From Spirochaetia bacterium (GTDB taxonomy: Bacteria; Spirochaetota; Spirochaetia; Treponematales; Treponemataceae), in NCBI GenBank assembly GCA_900769985.1, contig CAAGIS010000084.1, positions 12,795 to 76,794 of the forward strand: DNA of 64,000 bases. The letters are read 5' to 3'. The notes below the pieces were generated by a model. It made no database searches and was not told the origin of the DNA. It saw nothing but the letters and a program-made list of their open reading frames with translations. Shown in pieces: positions 43,784-51,447 of this stretch. A program made the translations under genes and the position numbers. Numbering within the stretch: position 1 is the stretch's first letter; every line of letters begins with the position of its first letter.

Positions 43784-44990
43784 GATTCTCACTTCCAATT
43801 TTTATAACAGCATTGATTGTATCATAAGCCATCGTATCTGTCATGTCCGGCCATAAAGGCAAAGTAATTGTTCTAGTAAATTGATTTTCTGCATTAGGAA
43901 AATTCTCTTTTGTAAAATCTGCATCAAGCTTCTGCCAGTAAGAAAAATGAAAAAGCGGAATAAAATGCATTGACACTCCGATTCCATTTTGCTGCAGTTG
44001 TCTTGAAAATTCATCCCTGTCAATTTTGAGTTTTTCAAGATTCAGTCTCATCAAATATAAATGCCATGCATTGCCGTCACTGTCAGGCGGAATCTGGACA
44101 AAATCTACGTCCTTAAAACCATTGTTATAAAGAGCGGCAATGTGCTTTCGTTTTTCAAAAAAGTCATTCGTTTTTTTTAGTTGTACTCTTCCGATTGCAG
44201 AAAGAATGTCAGGCAGATTAAATTTAAATCCCGGCGCTATAATGTCATATTGCCAACTTGCTTTTGGTGAAGTATATCTGTCCCATGTCGTCCTGTCCAT
44301 TCCGTGCATTCTCATAACCTGCATTGTTTTTGCAAGCTCCGGGTCTTTCGTACATACCATTCCGCCTTCGCCTGTCGTAAGCGGCTTTGTTGCATAAAAC
44401 GAAAAAACTCCGATGTCACCGATTGCTCCTGCATACCCCATGTCAGTTTTGCTTGGAAAAGAATGAGCTGCATCTTCAATTACTTTAAGATTGTATTTTT
44501 TTGCAAGCATCATGATTTTTTTCATATTGCAGACATTTCCTGCGATGTGAACAGGAACGATGGCCTTTATGTCAGCCTTATGCGTTTTTTCGTTTTCAAT
44601 TAAAATCTGTTCTATTTTATCTGCATCGATATTGTAAGAATCTTTTTCTACGTCGCAGAAAATTACGTCCGCCCCAAGATGTTTTGCACATGCCGCTGTC
44701 GAAACAAAAGTGTATGGAGTTGTAATTATGGCAGTTCCTTCTTTTACACCGCACGCATTCATAGCAAGAATCATTCCGCTTGTATTTGAATTTACCGCAA
44801 GGCTGATGACTTTCTGCTTTTCGTCATCTAAAGTTGAATTCATAAAATCAGAAAATTCTTTTTCAAATTCCAGCGTAACTTTTCCTGTCGTAAGCCAGCC
44901 GGAGCGTATGACTTCAATTACTGCTTTTTCTTCTTCTTCTGAAATCGAAGGTTTTGAAAACGGTACTTTCAAAATATTTTCTGCACTCAT
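43773..44990 (-). CDS. DegT/DnrJ/EryC1 nucleotide-sugar aminotransferase
   Basis: This 405-residue PLP enzyme transfers an amino group to a keto-sugar nucleotide. Motifs: FSKPSISEEEEKAVIEVIRSGWLTTG, AVNSNTSGMILAMNACGV (where relatives have SxTxALHLAL), VIEDAAHSFPS (Asp binds the pyridine N), FSFYATKPLTTGEGGMV (the Lys of ATKPLTT forms the Schiff base), and HLYLMRLN. It overlaps the upstream dehydratase gene by 4 bases (ATGA). The pair would produce a 4-amino-4,6-dideoxy sugar, perhaps for flagellin or surface glycan modification (inference). Confidence 0.92.
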   Translation of the reverse strand: MSAENILKVPFSKPSISEEEEKAVIEVIRSGWLTTGKVTLEFEKEFSDFMNSTLDDEKQKVISLAVNSNTSGMILAMNACGVKEGTAIITTPYTFVSTAACAKHLGADVIFCDVEKDSYNIDADKIEQILIENEKTHKADIKAIVPVHIAGNVCNMKKIMMLAKKYNLKVIEDAAHSFPSKTDMGYAGAIGDIGVFSFYATKPLTTGEGGMVCTKDPELAKTMQVMRMHGMDRTTWDRYTSPKASWQYDIIAPGFKFNLPDILSAIGRVQLKKTNDFFEKRKHIAALYNNGFKDVDFVQIPPDSDGNAWHLYLMRLNLEKLKIDRDEFSRQLQQNGIGVSMHFIPLFHFSYWQKLDADFTKENFPNAENQFTRTITLPLWPDMTDTMAYDTINAVIKIGSENHAC

Positions 44991-46471
44991 AACATCACCT
45001 CGCTGTTTTTTAACTCAGGAATAACTTGCTGTAAAGTTTCTCTTAAAAGTTCTGCATTTCTGTATTTATAAAAATCTGTATTTTCAGAACTTATGCAAAT
45101 TTCCTGCAATTCATTCAATAATTTTTCCAGATTGAAATTTAATGGAACTGAATGAAGTTTTAAAATCTTCGGAAATTCCGTTTTCTGCGGATTTTCTTCT
45201 TCAAGCCACAAAGGTTCAGTAAGTCTTTCTCCTTTGCGCGCACCTGTAAATTGAATTTCAATGTCTTTGTACGGTTCAAGTCCGCTGAACGAAATTATAT
45301 GTTCTGCCAAATCTTTTATTTTTATCGGTTCACCCATATCAAGCAGATATGAAAAACCGTTTTTTCCTACTCCGCCGGTCTGGAGCACTAAAGAGCATGC
45401 TTCAGGAATTGTCATAAAAAATCTTTCCATACGCGGATCAGTTACAGTGACAGGACCACCGTTTTTTATCTGTTCCATAAAAAGCGGAAGAATCGACCCT
45501 CTTGACCCGAGCACATTGCCAAACCTTACAAACATAAAATCCTGCTGACTGTCCTTTACTTTTTCAGACGCCTCAAGCAAAAGTTTTTCGCACAGGAATT
45601 TTGAAGCGCCGTAAACAGATACAGGGGAGACCGCCTTGTCAGTTGAAATCAGGACAAATTTTTTTACATTGAATTCAATGCTTGCATCCAATAAATTTTT
45701 AGTTCCAAAAACATTGTTTTCAATTACGGCAACCGGGTTTTCTTCCATCAGCGGAACATGCTTGTAAGCGGCGCAATGAAAAATAACATCGCATTTAGTA
45801 TGCGAAATAATGTAGCGCACGTATTCTCTTTCTTTCATATCCCCGATAATCGGAACGACAGTTGCTTTTTCACCGACACCTTCCTGCTGCAAAAGCTTTA
45901 ATTCCCTGTTTATCTGATAAATCGAATTTTCACCGTGCCCGAAAAGATAAAGCCGTTCCGCACCTCCAGACAAAAGCTGCCGCGCAAGTTCTGAACCGAT
46001 TGAACCGCCGGCACCAGTTATTAAAACGCGCTTCCCTCTGAGATATGCAAGGCTTTCTTTCAGAGAAATAGTAACAGGTGTCCTGCCTAAAATGTCAAGC
46101 GGGTCAATTTCTCTTGCTTGAACAAAATGCGCAGTGCCATTTACGACCTGACTTATGCTCGGCAGAATTTTAATGTTTTTAAAACCACTGTTTACAAGAA
46201 CTTCGTAAATTGATTTTATTTTTTCAACGCCTGCACTTGGAATTGCAATGACAGCTTCGTCATCACCTGTTGAACGGATAATAGGCGCTACATCTTTTAT
46301 AGGACCGAGTATGCGTATTCCGTCTATATCTTTACCTATTAAATCTTTGTCATCATCTAAAAATGCCGCAATATTCCCAAAAATCTTTTTCCGTTTTATA
46401 TCGCTGGCAATCATCTGACCGGCAAAACCTGCCCCGATTATATAAACTTTTGCATTTTTTTTCTTAATCAT
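44987..46471 (-). CDS. Nucleotide-sugar 4,6-dehydratase, PglF/FlaA1/CapD-like, soluble form
   Basis: This 494-residue protein has an N-terminal Rossmann domain (VYIIGAGFAGQMIASDIKRKKIFGNIAAFLDDD) joined to a short-chain dehydrogenase domain (VLITGAGGSIGSELARQLL, about 151-169; CDVIFHCAAYKHVPLMEENPVAVIENNVFGT; LISTDKAVSPVSVYGASKFLCEKL). Long-form PglF/WbpM relatives carry four N-terminal membrane helices; these are missing here. The site reads VYGASK, with Tyr where long forms usually have Met. It heads a five-gene overlapping operon with a promoter at 46513-46541. Confidence 0.9.
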   Translation of the reverse strand: MIKKKNAKVYIIGAGFAGQMIASDIKRKKIFGNIAAFLDDDKDLIGKDIDGIRILGPIKDVAPIIRSTGDDEAVIAIPSAGVEKIKSIYEVLVNSGFKNIKILPSISQVVNGTAHFVQAREIDPLDILGRTPVTISLKESLAYLRGKRVLITGAGGSIGSELARQLLSGGAERLYLFGHGENSIYQINRELKLLQQEGVGEKATVVPIIGDMKEREYVRYIISHTKCDVIFHCAAYKHVPLMEENPVAVIENNVFGTKNLLDASIEFNVKKFVLISTDKAVSPVSVYGASKFLCEKLLLEASEKVKDSQQDFMFVRFGNVLGSRGSILPLFMEQIKNGGPVTVTDPRMERFFMTIPEACSLVLQTGGVGKNGFSYLLDMGEPIKIKDLAEHIISFSGLEPYKDIEIQFTGARKGERLTEPLWLEEENPQKTEFPKILKLHSVPLNFNLEKLLNELQEICISSENTDFYKYRNAELLRETLQQVIPELKNSEVML

Positions 46472-46512
46472 GAATTTACAAAGTTAAAAGAACTTTTCCC
46501 CACCTGCCTTAA

Positions 46513-46541
46513 ATCATATCATATAAAGCTGCTTTCTTCAA
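46513..46541 (-). promoter_or_regulatory. Promoter of the dehydratase operon
   Basis: On the minus strand TTGAAG (46541-46536) and TATGAT (46518-46513) are 17 bp apart, upstream of the operon start at 46471. Confidence 0.5.
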
Positions 46542-46615
46542 TTTGAATTTGTCAAAATAATTTTCTAAACTTCAAAATGCAAATGCCGATATTAAATCTG
46601 TATACAGAGGTTTCT

Positions 46616-47131
46616 ATGAAATTTTGCAGAAAATTTATTTTTTTGATGTTGTTTTTGACTGGGAATATAGTAAGTGCAAAATCTTTTTCTCTTCAAGTTA
46701 TTCAAAAAAACGGAGCTGAAAACATTGTTTATAACGCATCATATTTAGTTGAACAGACAATTATGGACTATTTTTTCGAAAATGCTTACATAGTTTCCAA
46801 TAGTCCTGTAATTATCGAAAAGAAAAATGAAAGCATAACTGCGGAACTTCAAAAGTCTTTTGATGCTGCTCAGGAAGGTTGTCTTGATTATATTATAGAA
46901 GCAACTATTTTTTATAATCTGGAAAATTCAAATAATCCCGAAGAAGCGCTTATTTCAAACATTGATAAAATCGAATGGAAAGTCTTTTCCTTAAATGATA
47001 GGCAATTAATAGCCAACGGAAAATCTGTTCCGCAAAAATATAGAAACGATGATGAAAGCCTCGTGTTTTTTGCAAATGAAATTGCACAGAACATACAGAA
47101 AGTAATAGAAACAAAGGGTGGTCGCAAATGA
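46616..47131 (+). CDS. Small exported protein of unknown function
   Basis: This 171-residue protein has a cleavable signal peptide (MKFCRKFIFLMLFLTGNIVSA, likely cut after VSA). The mature part alternates strands and helices and shows no family I know; it contains EQTIMDYFFENAYIVSNSP and FFANEIAQNIQKVIE. This is reminiscent of small beta-alpha periplasmic domains that form part of outer-membrane lipoproteins. AGAGG lies 8 bases before ATG 46616. The stop overlaps the next gene (ATGA), so the two are coupled and may act together in the envelope. Confidence 0.75.
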   Translation: MKFCRKFIFLMLFLTGNIVSAKSFSLQVIQKNGAENIVYNASYLVEQTIMDYFFENAYIVSNSPVIIEKKNESITAELQKSFDAAQEGCLDYIIEATIFYNLENSNNPEEALISNIDKIEWKVFSLNDRQLIANGKSVPQKYRNDDESLVFFANEIAQNIQKVIETKGGRK

Positions 47132-48942
47132 AAAAAATACTTAGTTTAATTTTGACATTTTGTGTAGGAATTGTTTTTAGTTTTGCAAATCCTTCTCTAG
47201 ACGGAAGGGCAGTTGTTGCTGAAAACGGAGTTTTCCCTCCCGGATTATTTGCAAAAACTGTTGGTTATCTTCCTGGAGATACTATAAGCGTAACTAATCC
47301 TGCTAACGCACAAAATATTGACATTCTTGTAATCGGGTCGCTTGATCCGTCTGAGGGCGTTGCAATTATGTTAAGCCCTGAAGCAGCTGATTGCCTTCAG
47401 ATAAAAAAAGATTCCAACATGGTTGTAAAACTTACAAAGCGCTCAGGTGAACTTGACGAAAACGTTTCAGGAACTTGCGTATTATCTCAGTCTCCAGTTG
47501 CAGTTCAAAAAACAGAAGAATCTGTTTCTCAGCCGGAGTCCAATTCTGCTGATAGCGAAAATGTTACTGACGAAGAAATCCTTGACGTTGCAGAAAACGA
47601 ACTTGTCAGAGATGAACAGATTGAACAGCCGATTGCAGATGTGATGCCTTCTGATGCCACAGAAGACGTTGTTTCAGAAGAAAATATTATAGAAGATCTC
47701 GTTCCTGAAGAAGAAATTGCAGAAGAACAGATTGCAGACGACCAGATTATAGCTGAATCTGAAGAAATCATTTCCGTTGCAGAATCAGACGACGAAATTC
47801 TGCAGGAATATAGCCAGCCGGAAGAATTTGTAGAAAGTGAAGAAATCCCTGAAGAATTTGCCGAGTCTGATGACGTTCCTGAAGAAATCCTTGTAGAACA
47901 GTTCCCTGTTGACGAACTCGATGAATTTGACGAAATCGCTGAAAGTGACGAGACAGAAACTGAAACTGAAACTGAAGAAATTGCTTCGGTTCAAGATATG
48001 TCAGAGCCGGAAGAAGTTGTTTCAGAAGAAGAAGTAAATAAAATAGAAGAAATCCCTGAAGAAGTTCTCCCTCAGGAAGAAATCGTACAGGAAGAACCGC
48101 TAGAAGACGAAATCCCTGCCGAGCAGAGAAGTGTAGTTGCAGACAATTATATTCCACCAGAAGAAGAATCTGTAACAGAAGACGAACTTCCTCCTGAATA
48201 TCAGGAAGAAAAACCGCTTCCTGTCGTAAAAGACGATTTTGTTCCGCCAGAACAGGAATCAGTTGCAGAAGATGAACTTCCGCCGGAAGAACAGCTTGCA
48301 GAAGAAACAGAAACGGCAGAAGAAATCCCGGAAGAGCTTGCATTAGAAGAAGATACTCAGACAGAGGAAGAAGTTGCATACGTTCCAGAATCTGAGTCAG
48401 TAGAAGAGGAAATGCTTCCGCCAGAAGAAGTTTTACAGGACTCTGTTATTGCAGAAACTACAGAAATTGCAGAAACAGAAGCAGTTTCAGATTCAGAAGA
48501 TTTTGAGGCAATTGTTTTAGTTCCGTCAGAAGAAAACCCTCCTGCCGTATCAGAAAAGGTTGCAGTTGAATCTTCAGAAAACAAAGTTTCAGAATCAGTC
48601 AAAGTTGAACAGGACATTGTTGCATTTTATGAAGAACCTGTAAAACCCGAAGAGCAGGCAAAAACAGAACAAAAGACAAAAACATCTGTATCGCAGAGTT
48701 ACAAAGTAATCGAGTCTTTGCCTAAGGGAAGTTATTTTGTTCAGCTTGCAGCATACAAGAATCAGGAAAATGTGCAGAACATTCTTGAAAAATACGGAAG
48801 CAAATATCCGATTTCAGTACAGGAATCAAACGGTAAAAAGATTGTTCTTGTAGGACCTCTTTCTGTCGATGAATATGGAACTGTTTTACAGCGCTTTAAG
48901 GCATTCGGTTTCAAAGATGCTTTCTTAAGAAAAGGAAAATAA
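47128..48942 (+). CDS. Envelope protein: RlpA-like DPBB, acidic linker, SPOR domain
   Basis: This 604-residue protein has a signal peptide (MKKILSLILTFCVGIVFSFA). A double-psi beta-barrel-like domain follows (about 22-115; LFAKTVGYLPGDTISVTNPANAQNIDILV resembles RlpA). Then comes a very acidic linker of about 390 residues with imperfect repeats such as PPEEESVTEDELPPE and PPEQESVAEDELPPE. A C-terminal SPOR domain (about 530-602, GSYFVQLAAYKNQENVQNIL) is expected to bind denuded septal peptidoglycan. The RlpA His and DRGP Asp positions are not kept, so lytic activity is doubtful. Coupled to the preceding small exported protein. Confidence 0.82.
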   Translation: MKKILSLILTFCVGIVFSFANPSLDGRAVVAENGVFPPGLFAKTVGYLPGDTISVTNPANAQNIDILVIGSLDPSEGVAIMLSPEAADCLQIKKDSNMVVKLTKRSGELDENVSGTCVLSQSPVAVQKTEESVSQPESNSADSENVTDEEILDVAENELVRDEQIEQPIADVMPSDATEDVVSEENIIEDLVPEEEIAEEQIADDQIIAESEEIISVAESDDEILQEYSQPEEFVESEEIPEEFAESDDVPEEILVEQFPVDELDEFDEIAESDETETETETEEIASVQDMSEPEEVVSEEEVNKIEEIPEEVLPQEEIVQEEPLEDEIPAEQRSVVADNYIPPEEESVTEDELPPEYQEEKPLPVVKDDFVPPEQESVAEDELPPEEQLAEETETAEEIPEELALEEDTQTEEEVAYVPESESVEEEMLPPEEVLQDSVIAETTEIAETEAVSDSEDFEAIVLVPSEENPPAVSEKVAVESSENKVSESVKVEQDIVAFYEEPVKPEEQAKTEQKTKTSVSQSYKVIESLPKGSYFVQLAAYKNQENVQNILEKYGSKYPISVQESNGKKIVLVGPLSVDEYGTVLQRFKAFGFKDAFLRKGK

Positions 48943-48950
48943 GTTTCAAA

Positions 48951-48980
48951 AAAAAAGCTGTCGCAATGACAGCTTTTTTT
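48951..48980. terminator. Bidirectional terminator between the SPOR gene and tmRNA
   Basis: AAAAAAGCTGTC (48951-48962) pairs with GACAGCTTTTTT (from 48968), loop GCAAT, T run to 48980. It serves the SPOR gene on the plus strand and tmRNA on the minus strand. Confidence 0.87.
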
Positions 48981-48990
48981 GCGCGTTTTA

Positions 48991-49346
48991 TGGAGATGGG
49001 GGGAATTGAACCCCCGTCCGAAGAAGCGACACAGTTACGTCTACAGGTTTATTAGTGCGAGGTAATTGTCGGGAAACGGTAGCAGCACTACAAGCGTCGT
49101 CTCCGTATTTTGATAAAAAGTCCTGCATAAAGACCAAACACGATATGCAGCAAGCCTTGGTTTATGACAGTAATTCTAATTGCTCAAAGCGGCGCAACTA
49201 AAATACCGGCTCAAAACTGCTTACGCAGCAAGAGCAAACTGTGAATTATCTTCGCCAGTTAAATTGTTTTGTCTGTTTAGAGAACAGGCAACGAACCTCA
49301 CCTGCAATAAAAGCATCATCTAAATCGTCGAAACCGGTGCACCCCC
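48991..49346 (-). ncRNA. ssrA: tmRNA (ssrA)
   Basis: This is transfer-messenger RNA, which rescues stalled ribosomes. The 5' end GGGGGTGCACCGGTTTCGAC and 3' end with T-arm GGGGG-TTCAATT-CCCCC and CATCTCC-A pair as a tRNA-like acceptor (7 bp, with G-U pairs). The coding stretch ends GCTCTTGCTGCGTAA (ALAA-stop), the hallmark tag end. A GGC resume codon gives the tag (A)GEDNSQFALAA; the resume point is inferred from Firmicute-like GGC starts. CCA is not encoded. Confidence 0.93.
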
Positions 49347-49370
49347 AAAAATAAGAGTTAAATCAATATT

Positions 49371-49399
49371 AAAGTAATAAAATAACCCGTTAATGTCAA
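49371..49399 (-). promoter_or_regulatory. Promoter of tmRNA
   Basis: On the minus strand TTGACA (49399-49394) and TACTTT (49376-49371) are 17 bp apart, about 25 bases before the mature 5' end. Confidence 0.6.
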
Positions 49400-49444
49400 T
49401 AAAAAAAACTGAATAAAATTAAACTTGTAATTTATATTTTAGCC

Positions 49445-50350
49445 TTATTCTTTACTTTCTGCACCTGAAAATTTCGTACTGAAATATGCAAGACAAAAAC
49501 CAGCTGCTATGCTCAAAATCCCTGTAGTTACAGAGAAAAAAGTAAATTTAAAACTTGCAGGCATCAGTATCACGACAGAACCCGCTATAAGTCCGAGAAT
49601 TACAGCATATGTATAATGCGGAATTTTGTCCAGCAGCATTCTTATCAGTTTTGCACCGAATAAAAGTCCTGATACAATTCCTATTCCTGCAGGTATAAGA
49701 ATCGCGCATGCAGGCAAAAAAGTAGCTTTATCAGATAAAGCCGAAATTGCAGTAATTACAGTCTTGTATATGCCGAAAATCAGCATTGTAAGCGAACCGC
49801 TTATTCCCGGAATAATCATTGCAATAGCCGCTATAAATCCGCCAAAAAAAAGCCTTATTGCAAGCGGAACTGTCAAAGCCGGTAAAATCTGGCTTTCTTT
49901 TGCGGCAGCCTGCATCTGTGGTGAAGTTCCTGAAAAAGCAATGATTAAAACAAAACCGAGTATAATGCAGACAATCTGAAAAACAAGCTTTAATATGCCT
50001 GATTTTTTTTCTGACTGTACAGGCTGTTTGTTTTTAAAAGTGTATTTTACAAGAAGGGGAATGCTTCCGAGTATCAGACCTGAAAAAAACAGGTTAGTCT
50101 GAACAGGTATTTTTTCGTATAAAAAGCAGATTGCCTTACTAAAAATTAAAATGCCTGATGCCATTCCGAGTAAAAACGGAATGATAAATTTCCTGTTTTT
50201 TACTAATTTTTTTATGTTTAATGTAATGGCATCGACAAATTTGTCATATACATTAAAAACGACTATTAATGTTCCCCCAGAAACTCCAGGTATAACATTT
50301 GCAATTCCAATAAAAATTCCAATAATAAACGTTTTAATAATTTCTATCAT
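49445..50350 (-). CDS. DUF368 family membrane protein, likely undecaprenyl-phosphate translocase (PopT-like)
   Basis: This 301-residue protein with about 8-9 membrane helices has the duplicated DUF368 signature: IGIANVIPGVSGGTLIVVFNVYDKFVDAI near the N-terminus and FIAAIAMIIPGISGSLTMLIFGIYKTVITAI in the second half. DUF368 members have been shown to flip undecaprenyl phosphate back across the membrane, recycling the lipid carrier of cell-wall synthesis. ATG 50350 matches the family start; the longer frame to 50434 adds a non-conserved stretch. Confidence 0.87.
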   Translation of the reverse strand: MIEIIKTFIIGIFIGIANVIPGVSGGTLIVVFNVYDKFVDAITLNIKKLVKNRKFIIPFLLGMASGILIFSKAICFLYEKIPVQTNLFFSGLILGSIPLLVKYTFKNKQPVQSEKKSGILKLVFQIVCIILGFVLIIAFSGTSPQMQAAAKESQILPALTVPLAIRLFFGGFIAAIAMIIPGISGSLTMLIFGIYKTVITAISALSDKATFLPACAILIPAGIGIVSGLLFGAKLIRMLLDKIPHYTYAVILGLIAGSVVILMPASFKFTFFSVTTGILSIAAGFCLAYFSTKFSGAESKE

Positions 50351-50434
50351 AAGTAAATTATAAACAAAACTGAATTTTGTAGCAATATAAAATTCAGCCA
50401 ATATAATTTTACGGAATACAGGCAAACTAGACAA

Positions 50435-50478
50435 AATAACCCATTAAAACAAAATTCCTTTGACTTTAATGGGTTATT
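50435..50478 (-). terminator. Terminator after the Rsb-type operon
   Basis: AATAACCCATTAAA (50435-50448) pairs perfectly over 14 bases with TTTAATGGGTTATT (50465-50478). On the minus strand it follows the kinase-like gene at 50542, with TTTTGT after the stem. Confidence 0.7.
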
Positions 50479-50541
50479 TCTATGCAGATAGAAATATAGA
50501 AAAGTACTATATTATAATAAGCAAAATATCAGATTAAAAAA

Positions 50542-51072
50542 TTAATGATGCTTTTGCTGGAACCTTTTGAGCATTGCTACACCGTTCTTTTTGCCGTTAT
50601 AAACAAAGCCACCGTCCCAGTATTCAAGCGCTGCAAACAAAGCATTACCACCATCCTGATCGTCACTCTGTTTGGTTCTGAAAGATACAAAATTTGAAAG
50701 CATTTCATAATTCTGTTTATGAAGTGCTTCGATTCTGTTTCTGTTAAATTCGTTCCACTTATCTAAATCTTTAAAGCCTTCGCCTTCATCTTCTACAATG
50801 ATGTGTGCATGAGTAGGACTAAAAGAATACCAAACAGTTACTTTTTTATTTACATCACAGTTGTTTCCGTGTTTTACGGCATTTTTAATTACTTCTGAAA
50901 TTTGCTGTTCAAGAAGGTTCAGCTCTTTGATTTCTGTAGGTGCAGACTGAACAATCAGCAGTGTAAAATATCTGATTTGCCTGAAATCTGAAGGAAATTC
51001 CTTTTTGAGCATATTTGTTTTGTCGAACAACGGGTCATTGTCATCAGAGCGCAATTCTTTTATTGTTTCCAT
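50542..51072 (-). CDS. RsbW-like anti-sigma ATPase / serine kinase
   Basis: This 176-residue GHKL-fold protein has the RsbW/SpoIIAB pattern: an N-box ISEVIKNAVKHGNNCD and a G1 box IIVEDEGEGFKDLDKW, with a G2-like GGNALFAALEYWD. It probably phosphorylates the STAS protein encoded next door and binds a sigma factor or another target. The N-terminal 45 residues are extra. It is the last of three genes PP2C-STAS-kinase on the minus strand, 18 bp after the STAS gene. Confidence 0.85.
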   Translation of the reverse strand: METIKELRSDDNDPLFDKTNMLKKEFPSDFRQIRYFTLLIVQSAPTEIKELNLLEQQISEVIKNAVKHGNNCDVNKKVTVWYSFSPTHAHIIVEDEGEGFKDLDKWNEFNRNRIEALHKQNYEMLSNFVSFRTKQSDDQDGGNALFAALEYWDGGFVYNGKKNGVAMLKRFQQKHH

Positions 51073-51090
51073 CTTGTTACCTCAAATTTA

Positions 51091-51429
51091 CTATTCTTTA
51101 ATCATTAAAAGGGCTTCTTCAACACTATTGGCAATAGGGAAGTATCCCATAAGTTTTGTAAGTTCAATAACTTTTTTTACTGAGCCGTGAACATTTGAAA
51201 TAGCGAATTTTAGATTCATTTTTTTCATTGTGGAACATATATAAATAAGTGCGCCAATTCCAGAAGAGTCAATGTAATCTACCTGTTCAAGATTGATAAT
51301 AAAATTCTTGACGTTTTTTTCAAGCATTTTCATTACCAATTCTTTTAATTTGTACGAATTGTACAAGTCCATTTCGCCATTTACATCGATAATGTAAATC
51401 TCTCCATTTTTTCGTATTTTAAGTTCCAT
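51091..51429 (-). CDS. STAS-domain anti-sigma factor antagonist (RsbV/SpoIIAA-like)
   Basis: This 112-residue STAS protein begins LKIRKNGEIYIIDVNGEMDLYNSYKLKELV and has the phosphorylation loop VDYIDSSGIGALIYI, with Ser55/Ser56 as the likely phospho-acceptor. In partner switching, its unphosphorylated form sequesters the RsbW-like kinase and frees the target. GGAGC precedes the start; the PP2C gene lies 18 bp upstream. Confidence 0.92.
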   Translation of the reverse strand: MELKIRKNGEIYIIDVNGEMDLYNSYKLKELVMKMLEKNVKNFIINLEQVDYIDSSGIGALIYICSTMKKMNLKFAISNVHGSVKKVIELTKLMGYFPIANSVEEALLMIKE

Positions 51430-51447
51430 AACAGAAGCTCCTTCCCA

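Noticed and set aside
47768..48379. 203-codon Leu-rich minus-strand ORF
   Set aside because: Antisense of the Glu-rich linker (GAA/CTT), no ribosome-binding site.
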